In this document: positions 1-4,955 of the stretch, piece by piece | Layout of the letters: each line of letters starts with the position of its first letter | How positions within the stretch are numbered: the first letter of the stretch is position 1 | Source of the DNA: CAYRKT01 sp964425005 | Lineage (GTDB): Bacteria > Synergistota > Synergistia > CAYRKT01 | Reading direction: 5' to 3' | Assembly (NCBI GenBank): GCA_964425005.1 | Contig: CAYRKT010000081.1 | Coordinates: 1-7,421, forward strand | DNA: 7,421 nt | The notes under the pieces: model-generated | The model's database searches: none | Told to the model about the DNA's origin: nothing | Seen by the model: only the letters and a program-made list of their open reading frames with translations | Position numbers and translations under genes: made by a program

Positions 1-1
1 G

Positions 2-82
2 CTGAGGATAGCCACCAAGGGAGGGCTGGTGGGGGGAGAGGACGGTTTGCTCAAGGCCTTGAGCTTCTTGAGGAGGGGTTAG
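2..82 (+). CDS. C-terminal end of a four-carbon acid-sugar kinase (DUF1537/OtnK-like), partial
   Basis: Only the last 26 codons and a TAG stop are in the window; the gene begins upstream. The visible tail contains IATKGGLVGGEDGLLKAL, which resembles the end of the nucleotide-binding domain of the four-carbon acid-sugar kinase family (formerly DUF1537), where a TK-G-G-x-G-x-x-D/E pattern precedes a final helix. Members such as DtnK and DenK phosphorylate D-threonate or D-erythronate at the 4-hydroxyl using ATP. The next gene, 3 bases downstream, is a PdxA homologue, which is the usual partner of these kinases and supports the call. The last Arg-Arg-Gly codons (AGG AGG GGT) also serve as the Shine-Dalgarno for that gene, so the two are translationally close and almost certainly co-transcribed. 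The family call rests on a short tail plus context. Confidence 0.6.
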   Translation: MRIATKGGLVGGEDGLLKALSFLRRG

Positions 83-85
83 ACC

Positions 86-1117
86 ATGGAGGTCAAGGTG
101 CTGGCGCTCACCATGGGGGATCCGTCCGGCATCGGTCCCGAGATAGTCGCGAGGACCGCCTGGGAGATGAGGGGCAGGGAGGACGTGATACCCCTGGTGG
201 TGGGGGACAGGGTGGTGGTGGAGGAGGCCTTAAGCCTGCTGGGCCTGGACCTGGAGGTCGAGGCGGTGACTGAGGGGGAGGTCTCCAGCCTTCGGAGGAA
301 CGAGGGCAGGCTCTATCTTTTGGACTGCGCCCTCTATCGGAGCGGGCTTGGGCTGGAGAAGGGGAGGGTTAGCCCCACCTCGGGGAGGGCCGCCTTCGAG
401 TTCATAAGGAGGGGCGTGGAGCTCTGCAGGAGAGGACTCTCCATGGCGCTGGTGACCGCCCCGATAAACAAGGAGGCCATAAAGGCGGCGGGGATCCCCT
501 TCATAGGGCACACGGAGATGCTGATGGAGCTCGGGGGAGTTAGGAGGAACATGACCATGTTCGTCGTGGACGGGCTCAAGATCTTCTTCCACTCCAGGCA
601 CGTCTCCCTCAGAAGGGCGATAGAGGAGCTGAACGCCGAGGGTCTCCACAGGAGCATCCTGATGGCCTGCGCCTGCATGAGGGCCCTGGGGTTCTCCGGC
701 TTCAAGCTGGCGGTGGCCGCGCTGAACCCCCACGCCTCCGACGGGGGGCTCTTAGGCGACGAGGAGTCGCTCCACATCTCCCCCGCCGTCGAGAGGGCCA
801 GGGCCGAGGGGCTCGACGTGGTGGGGCCCATCCCGGCCGACAGCGTCTTCCACATGGGCCTCACCGGGGTCTTCGACGCGGTGCTCTCCCTCTACCACGA
901 CCAGGGGCACATAGCCGCCAAGACCTACGACTTCTACCGCACCGTCAGCGTTACCCTGGGGATGTCCTTCCTACGCACCTCCGTGGACCACGGGACCGCC
1001 TTCGACATAGCCTGGAAGGGGTTGGCTAACCACACCAGCATGCTGGAGGCCACTTTGAAGGCGCTGGAGCTCGCCCCCCGCTACGACCAGACGCCGCTCA
1101 TACCGCTTGTGTCCTAG
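86..1117 (+). CDS. pdxA: PdxA-family 4-phospho-hydroxyacid dehydrogenase (PdxA2-like, D-threonate/D-erythronate type likely)
   Basis: This is a complete 343-residue member of the PdxA family, NAD-dependent and metal-dependent oxidative decarboxylases acting in the cytosol. Family hallmarks are the N-terminal MGDPSGIGPE motif (residues 10-19), TAPINKEA near 124-131, the GHTEML segment with His142, NPHASDGG with His216 and LYHDQGH with His271. These three His are the expected divalent-metal ligands. The length is normal. The ATG follows AGGAGG with a 9-base spacer, located in the end of the upstream gene. Classical PdxA oxidises 4-phosphohydroxy-L-threonine for pyridoxal phosphate. The related PdxA2 acts on 4-phospho-D-threonate or 4-phospho-D-erythronate, giving dihydroxyacetone phosphate. 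The kinase-like gene directly upstream favours the PdxA2 role, and no other B6 gene is visible here. Family certain, substrate inferred. The stop codon lies in the left arm of a strong hairpin. Confidence 0.93.
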   Translation: MEVKVLALTMGDPSGIGPEIVARTAWEMRGREDVIPLVVGDRVVVEEALSLLGLDLEVEAVTEGEVSSLRRNEGRLYLLDCALYRSGLGLEKGRVSPTSGRAAFEFIRRGVELCRRGLSMALVTAPINKEAIKAAGIPFIGHTEMLMELGGVRRNMTMFVVDGLKIFFHSRHVSLRRAIEELNAEGLHRSILMACACMRALGFSGFKLAVAALNPHASDGGLLGDEESLHISPAVERARAEGLDVVGPIPADSVFHMGLTGVFDAVLSLYHDQGHIAAKTYDFYRTVSVTLGMSFLRTSVDHGTAFDIAWKGLANHTSMLEATLKALELAPRYDQTPLIPLVS

Positions 1118-1140
1118 GCCCTGTGGCCTAGGACACAAGC
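1105..1140. terminator. Bidirectional hairpin shared by two convergent genes, containing both stop codons
   Basis: GCTTGTGTCCTAGGCC (1105-1120), a CTGT loop and GGCCTAGGACACAAGC (1125-1140) form a perfect 16-bp stem with a 4-base loop. It lies exactly where pdxA and the minus-strand chemoreceptor converge. The TAG of pdxA (1115-1117) is in the left arm and the TAG of the minus-strand gene (1128-1130) is in the right arm. Only three T residues follow on the plus side and none on the minus side, so it is not a canonical Rho-independent terminator. A stem this strong between convergent genes still makes termination, or protection of both 3' ends, the best explanation. Confidence 0.75.
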
Positions 1141-1988
1141 TTTGACAGCGCCTTTATGACCTCCTCCAGGGAGGCCACCATCTCCTCCATGTGCTTTACG
1201 CTTTGGGCCATGGACTCCAGGGAGGAGGCGCACTCCCTGGTCCTCTGCTCCACCTGGTCGAGCTCCTCCCTGGAGGTGGAGACCTTCTCCTTCATCCTCC
1301 CTATGGTACCCTCCACCTCCTTGACCGCCCTGGAGGTCTCGTCCGCCAGCTTGCTGACCTCTCCCGCGACTACGGCGAACCCCTTCCCCATCTCGCCGGC
1401 CCTGGCGGCCTCTATGGAGGCGTTGAGCCCGAGCATCTTCGTCTGCCTGGCGATCTTCTGGATCCCGTCTATGGCCTCGGAGAGCCTGGAGGCCTCGTCG
1501 GCGATGGGGGATAAGACCTCCATGATCAGGGAGGACATTTCCTGGAGGTGGGATATGCCGCCCTTGACGGCCTCCTCGAGCTTCAGCATGGAGTGGCGGG
1601 CCTCGGAGAGCTTGTCCCCTATAGCCCTGAGCTGGGACAACCCCCTCTCCAGCTCCTGGACTTGCTCCACCTGGCGGGCCATGAGCTGGTAGAAGAGCTT
1701 GGCCGCGTCGCTTCGGAGCAGGCTGGTCCCCCTGGGCTTCCTGCGGTCCACCTCTTCGGCCACCTCCTCCTTCCCGGTGGCCTCCACGATGAGGGTGGGG
1801 TTGGCCCTGAGGACCTCCTCGAGGCTGGTGGTCGTCCTTATCCCCTTCCTTCTGGCCTCCTCCACGGCCGGAGCGTCGCCCTTTAAGTCCATGACCATGG
1901 AGATGGGTATCCCTACCCCTTCCAGAAGCCTCATCAGCTCGAGGGCTCCTCTTCCCCCGCCAACTATGGCCACTCCTCCCTTAGCCAT
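1128..1988 (-). CDS. Soluble chemoreceptor-like protein: N-terminal Rossmann domain fused to a methyl-accepting chemotaxis signalling domain
   Basis: Counting from the ATG at 1988 the protein has 286 residues and no membrane segment or signal peptide. Residues 5-100 look like a Rossmann domain: VAIVGGGRGALELMRLL (6-22) is a glycine-rich dinucleotide-binding loop, Asp34 ends the second strand (VMDLKGDAP), and LIVEATGKEEV (66-76) resembles the post-strand-4 region of NAD(P)-dependent dehydrogenases. Residues 101-286 are helical, and NASIEAARAGEMGKGFAVVA (189-208) is the conserved tip of MCP signalling domains that contacts CheA and CheW. The helices flanking the tip are short, so adaptation sites may be few. 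The open frame could start at 2048, but that would precede the likely transcription start (promoter at 2039-2067), whereas the ATG at 1988 has GAGG/GGAGG sequence just upstream and begins directly at the Rossmann strand. Likely a cytosolic receptor sensing a nucleotide cofactor or metabolite; the ligand is unknown. Confidence 0.88.
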   Translation of the reverse strand: MAKGGVAIVGGGRGALELMRLLEGVGIPISMVMDLKGDAPAVEEARRKGIRTTTSLEEVLRANPTLIVEATGKEEVAEEVDRRKPRGTSLLRSDAAKLFYQLMARQVEQVQELERGLSQLRAIGDKLSEARHSMLKLEEAVKGGISHLQEMSSLIMEVLSPIADEASRLSEAIDGIQKIARQTKMLGLNASIEAARAGEMGKGFAVVAGEVSKLADETSRAVKEVEGTIGRMKEKVSTSREELDQVEQRTRECASSLESMAQSVKHMEEMVASLEEVIKALSKLVS

Positions 1989-2035
1989 ATGCCTCACCGT
2001 CCTCCGAGGTCTTTTTCGCTCGCGCTCCCTCTGGT

Positions 2036-2073
2036 ATGATTTTATCATCGCGATCCTGTCCGGTTAAGGATCG
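2036..2073. promoter_or_regulatory. Two dyads overlapping the chemoreceptor promoter, possible operators
   Basis: ATGAT-TTT-ATCAT (2036-2048) is a perfect inverted repeat lying over the -10 element. CGATCCT (2051-2057) and AGGATCG (2067-2073) form a second perfect 7-bp inverted repeat across the spacer and -35 element. Both are placed where a repressor could block the minus-strand promoter. No regulator can be named from the sequence, and short dyads can arise by chance. Confidence 0.3.
2039..2067 (-). promoter_or_regulatory. Candidate sigma-70-type promoter of the Rossmann-chemoreceptor gene
   Basis: Reading the minus strand, TTAACC (2067-2062, 4 of 6 to TTGACA) and TAAAAT (2044-2039, 5 of 6 to TATAAT) are separated by 17 bases. 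The predicted start of transcription near 2032 gives a leader of about 44 bases before the ATG at 1988. This local AT-rich patch stands out in the GC-rich surroundings. It also argues against the longer reading frame that would begin at 2048. Confidence 0.5.
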
Positions 2074-2151
2074 GTGCGCCCTCGCCGCGCCTCTTTATAG
2101 CATCTTCACCCCGGGGCTCTACCATGGAGGCGTCTCCTGGGAGGTGGGCTG

Positions 2152-2949
2152 ATGATACTTCTGGTGGTCGTGGATGGCCTCAGGCCCGACGCGATCGGCC
2201 CTTCGACGAGCCCGTGCATGTGGGATTTCCTGTCCGGAAGCGCCCACAGCCTCTCGGCCAGATCCGTCTACCCCTCCTACAGCCTCCCCTGCTTCTGCTC
2301 CATCTTCTCCGGGGTCCCCCCATCTGCACACGGGGTCGCGTCCAACAGGGATCCCTCCTGGGACAGGTATCCCAGGCCCGACCTTTTGGACCTTGTGCTG
2401 CTTAAGGGGCTCAGGTGCGCCGCCTTCGTGAGCTGGAGGCCCCTCCTCTGGCTCCTCGGGGGCAGGGAGGGCCTTGAGCTCTTCCTCTTCGAGGGGATGG
2501 GGGTGGACAGGCTCCTGGACCTGGAGGTGTGCCTGGAGGCGGTGGGCTACGCCAGGGACAAGGGGGTGGATTTCCTCTTCGTCTACATGGGCTCGGTGGA
2601 CGAGGTGGGGCACGCCTACGGGTGGATGTCCGACGAGTACCTGAGGCAGGTGAAGGTGGTGGACAGGGCCTTCTCGGTCCTGCTGGGGGCCCTGGGAGGT
2701 GGCCTGGAGCTCGCTATACTTCAAAGCGACCACGGCGGGGAGGGGTTCCTGCACGACGGGGGCAGGGAGAGGGACCTCCTGGTCCCCTGGGCGTGTCGCA
2801 TGGGCTCCTCGAGGCCCTTTCCCCTGGGGGAGGGGGTAAGCATACTGGACACGGCCCCCACCGTGGCCGAGTTCCTGGGGCTCAGGGCTCCCGGGTGGTG
2901 GTCCGGCAGGTCCAGGGCCCTGGGGCGCGCGCCCCAGGGGGTGCTCTGA
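2152..2949 (+). CDS. Alkaline-phosphatase-superfamily phosphodiesterase (type I phosphodiesterase/nucleotide pyrophosphatase-like)
   Basis: A 265-residue metal-dependent hydrolase with the core motifs of the nucleotide pyrophosphatase/phosphodiesterase branch. VVDGLRPD supplies Asp8. YPSYSLPCF (40-48) carries the nucleophile position, here Ser44. SGVPPSAHGV (53-62) follows the nucleophile as usual. VDEVGHAYG supplies Asp150 and His154, SDHGG supplies Asp193 and His194, and His201 in GFLHDG is the last expected metal ligand, so both metal sites appear intact. There is no signal peptide or membrane segment, so a cytosolic location is likely, and at 265 residues it is compact for the family. The ATG follows GGGAGG at a 7-base spacing. 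It heads the five-gene run and ends 14 bases before a lipid-type glycosyltransferase, which hints at phospholipid head-group or sugar-phosphate chemistry. Substrate unknown. No convincing promoter was found upstream; TATAGC near 2096 lacks a good -35 partner. Confidence 0.85.
   Translation: MILLVVVDGLRPDAIGPSTSPCMWDFLSGSAHSLSARSVYPSYSLPCFCSIFSGVPPSAHGVASNRDPSWDRYPRPDLLDLVLLKGLRCAAFVSWRPLLWLLGGREGLELFLFEGMGVDRLLDLEVCLEAVGYARDKGVDFLFVYMGSVDEVGHAYGWMSDEYLRQVKVVDRAFSVLLGALGGGLELAILQSDHGGEGFLHDGGRERDLLVPWACRMGSSRPFPLGEGVSILDTAPTVAEFLGLRAPGWWSGRSRALGRAPQGVL
2918..2939. repeat. 22-bp perfect palindrome at the phosphodiesterase/glycosyltransferase junction
   Basis: CCCTGGGGCGC is followed immediately by its reverse complement GCGCCCCAGGG, centred between 2928 and 2929. 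It codes for the end of the phosphodiesterase and ends 25 bases before the chosen GTG of the next gene. As RNA it could fold into an 8-bp G/C stem with a CGCGCG loop. There is no T-tract, so termination is unlikely; translational control, a pause site or a DNA-binding site are all possible. Confidence 0.5.
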
Positions 2950-2963
2950 CAGGGGTGGTGGAC

Positions 2964-4112
2964 GTGTTGCTCTTGCTCTACGTGAGCGCCGGAGGGGGGC
3001 ACAGGAGCGCTGCCCTGGCCCTCGAGGAGGAGGCCTCGAGAAGGGGCCTCTCCGTCAGGGCGGTGGACCTTCTGGACTTCGGCGATGGGCTTTTGAGGTG
3101 GGCCTTCAGGGACCTTTACGTCCTGCTGGGGGAGCGCTTCAAGGCCGGGTGCGGGGTGCTCTACCGGGCCACGGACGGGCGAGCGAGGAGTCGGTTCCTG
3201 TCGTCGTGGGCGGCGGGCTTGCTCACCAGGAGGCTTTCCTCCTTCAGGGAGCTGGTCTCCTCCCTCTCGCCGCGCCTCTGCCTCTGCACCCACTTCACCC
3301 CGGCGAGCCTCATGTGCGAGATCAGGGAGAGGGGACTATGGAGGGGGACGGTGGCCTCGGTGGTCACCGACTACGCCCTCCACGGCTTCTGGTTCGATCC
3401 CAGGGTGGACCTGTACTTCGTCCCCTCGGAGGAGGTGGCCTCGGACCTCCTGGGGCTTGGGGTCGATCCCTCCAGGGTCTTCGTCACCGGCATACCCATC
3501 TCCCGGAGGTTCACCAGGAGGCTGGAGAAGGGCTTCGCCCGCAGGGTCCTCGGCCTGGAGGAGAAGAGGACCCTGCTCCTCGTGGCCAGCTCCATGAGGG
3601 CCGAGAGGGTCAGGAGGATCCTGGAGGCGCTGTCCATGTCCGGCGCGGAGCTGAACGTCCTGCTGGTTTGGGGTAGGTCCAGGCCGTCGGCGGCGCTGGA
3701 GGGTTTGGGGCTCGGGGGCGGGGTCTCGCTCAGAGCCTTCGGGTTCGTGAGGGAGATGGAGCTTCTGTACGCTGCCTCGGACCTCATGATCTCCAAGGGA
3801 GGGGGGCTTACGGTCACCGAGGCCATGGCGATGGGTCTGCCCATGTTGCTCACCGACTGCATACCCGTGCAGGAGGAGGCCAACGCCGAGCACCTGCAGA
3901 GGCTTGGATGCGCCCTCTTCCTCCGTTCTTCCCCCGAGGAGGTGGCGGAGCGAGCGTTGTGGTTGCTGTTTTGCGGGGTTGAGGAGCTCGAGAGGATGAG
4001 GGCGATCTGTCTGGAGAGGGCGAAGCCTTTCGCCGCCTCGAGGGCGCTGGAGCTAGCCCTCGAACTCGGAGGGGTGAGCTGTGCTCAGGTGGGTCAAGGG
4101 TTGGGCGGTTAA
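2964..4112 (+). CDS. MGDG-synthase/MurG-like glycosyltransferase (processive diacylglycerol glycosyltransferase family)
   Basis: A 382-residue GT-B-fold glycosyltransferase of family GT28. The N-terminus LLLLYVSAGGGHRSAA (residues 2-17) is the acceptor-side GGGH loop of the MGDG-synthase domain. PSEEVASDLLGLGVDPSRVFVTGIP (about 155-179) is the linker typical of this family. KGGGLTVTEAMAMGLPMLL (278-296) is the UDP-sugar-binding segment of the C-terminal domain. Homologues such as UgtP transfer glucose or galactose from UDP-sugar to diacylglycerol at the cytoplasmic membrane face. No transmembrane helix is evident, which is normal. The frame is open far upstream, but homology begins at the chosen GTG, which has AGGGG eight bases before it; GTG at 2955 or 2958 are alternatives. 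The last 32 bases overlap the next gene. The acceptor could be a lipid other than diacylglycerol. Confidence 0.85.
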   Translation: MLLLLYVSAGGGHRSAALALEEEASRRGLSVRAVDLLDFGDGLLRWAFRDLYVLLGERFKAGCGVLYRATDGRARSRFLSSWAAGLLTRRLSSFRELVSSLSPRLCLCTHFTPASLMCEIRERGLWRGTVASVVTDYALHGFWFDPRVDLYFVPSEEVASDLLGLGVDPSRVFVTGIPISRRFTRRLEKGFARRVLGLEEKRTLLLVASSMRAERVRRILEALSMSGAELNVLLVWGRSRPSAALEGLGLGGGVSLRAFGFVREMELLYAASDLMISKGGGLTVTEAMAMGLPMLLTDCIPVQEEANAEHLQRLGCALFLRSSPEEVAERALWLLFCGVEELERMRAICLERAKPFAASRALELALELGGVSCAQVGQGLGG

Positions 4113-4533
4113 GCTCTGGAAGAGGTGGTCCTGCGAGGGACCGGGGGATCTGCACCGTCTGGTGGTGGACGGGTGCGCGGCTTCCCTCAAGAGGGCCCTC
4201 GAGCGGGGCGTTCCGGTGGACCAGCGAGACCCCCAGGGCAGGACCCCGCTGATGTGGGCCCTGCTCCTGGGGGCCGAGGAGAGGCTGGTGAGGTTGTTGC
4301 TGGAGGCCGGCGCCGACGTGAACGCCACCGACAGCAGGGGGAGGACGCCCCTCCACTACGCCCTGATGGGGGGTTGCGGCGCCAGGGTGCTGGAGGTCCT
4401 GATCAGGGGTGGGGCCGTCGCTAGGGGGGAGGCCAGGGATCTGGCCCATGGCCTGGCCTCGGTCCTGGACGGCATCGGAGGTACTTTGGGGGTCCCTGTG
4501 AGGAGAGGGCTTGAGGGGGTGAGATCGCGATGA
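4081..4533 (+). CDS. Small ankyrin-repeat protein
   Basis: A 150-residue protein with two clear ankyrin repeats and a degenerate one in front. Residues 22-50 (DLHRLVVDGCAASLKRALERG) form the weak first unit. QGRTPLMWALLLGAEERLVRLLLEAGADVNATD (52-84) is nearly consensus, and RGRTPLHYALMGGCGARVLEVLIRGGA (86-112) is the last. Ankyrin repeats bind proteins and have no catalytic role by themselves. The N-terminus is Trp- and Lys-rich (MLRWVKGWAVKLWKRW) and could form an amphipathic membrane-surface helix, but there is no signal peptide or hydrophobic anchor. The GTG start has GGAGG eight bases upstream, located within the end of the glycosyltransferase gene. Overlaps of 32 bases upstream and 4 downstream (ATGA) imply translational coupling. 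It may be a partner or regulator of a neighbouring enzyme; this is context only. Confidence 0.85.
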   Translation: MLRWVKGWAVKLWKRWSCEGPGDLHRLVVDGCAASLKRALERGVPVDQRDPQGRTPLMWALLLGAEERLVRLLLEAGADVNATDSRGRTPLHYALMGGCGARVLEVLIRGGAVARGEARDLAHGLASVLDGIGGTLGVPVRRGLEGVRSR

Positions 4534-4955
4534 AGACCAGGGTCCTGTTCCTTTGCACCCACAACTCCGCCAGGTCCCAGATGGCGGAGGGGCTTTTAAG
4601 GCACTACTACGGCGATAGGTTCGAGGCCTACAGCGCTGGGACCGTGGCCACCTCGGTCAACCCCTACGCCGTGAGGGCCATGGCGGAGCTGGGGATAGAC
4701 ATATCGGGGCAGCGCTCCAAGAGCGCGGTGGAACTCCTGGAGCAGGGCGTAGAGGTGGACGTGGTGGTCACGGTGTGCGACAGGGCCAGAGGGGAGTGCC
4801 CCACCTTCCCCGGCGCCAGGAGGTACCTCCACAGGGCCTTCGAGGACCCCGCCGCCGTGGAGGGGAGCGACGAGGAGAAGATGGAGGCCTTCAGGAGGGT
4901 GCGCGACCAGATAAAGGCCTTCCTGGACGAGGCCTTCGGGGGTGAGGCCCCTTGA
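4530..4955 (+). CDS. arsC: Thioredoxin-coupled arsenate reductase (low-molecular-weight phosphatase fold)
   Basis: A 141-residue cytosolic enzyme that would reduce arsenate to arsenite. CTHNSARSQMAEG (9-21) is the phosphate-binding loop, with catalytic Cys9 and Arg15 in the C-x5-R form. The HNSARSQMAE version is typical of ArsC rather than of tyrosine phosphatases, which usually show CxGNxCRS. The resolving pair is Cys83 and Cys90 in TVCDRARGEC, with the seven-residue spacing known for the thioredoxin-linked class (Cys10/82/89 in Staphylococcus aureus). The DP-x-G-S-EEKMEAFRRVRDQI region near 112-131 also matches the family. The ATG overlaps the previous stop (ATGA) and has AGGGGG about ten bases upstream. 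No arsR or arsenite pump is adjacent, so a general phosphatase role cannot be excluded. Confidence 0.9.
   Translation: MKTRVLFLCTHNSARSQMAEGLLRHYYGDRFEAYSAGTVATSVNPYAVRAMAELGIDISGQRSKSAVELLEQGVEVDVVVTVCDRARGECPTFPGARRYLHRAFEDPAAVEGSDEEKMEAFRRVRDQIKAFLDEAFGGEAP

Noticed and set aside
1989..2048. 20-residue N-terminal extension of the Rossmann-chemoreceptor protein
   Set aside because: It is an Arg/Lys/Glu-rich string before the Rossmann strand, and the best -10 box lies over its first codons, so transcripts would start inside it.
2092..2101. TATAGC as a -10 box for the phosphodiesterase operon
   Set aside because: Only 4 of 6 matches and no acceptable -35 at 16-18 bases upstream; the true promoter of this operon was not identified.
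2529..2963. Upstream extension of the glycosyltransferase frame, overlapping the phosphodiesterase
   Set aside because: The extension is low-complexity Gly/Arg sequence read out of frame from the phosphodiesterase gene. Homology to the family begins at the GGGH strand after 2964.
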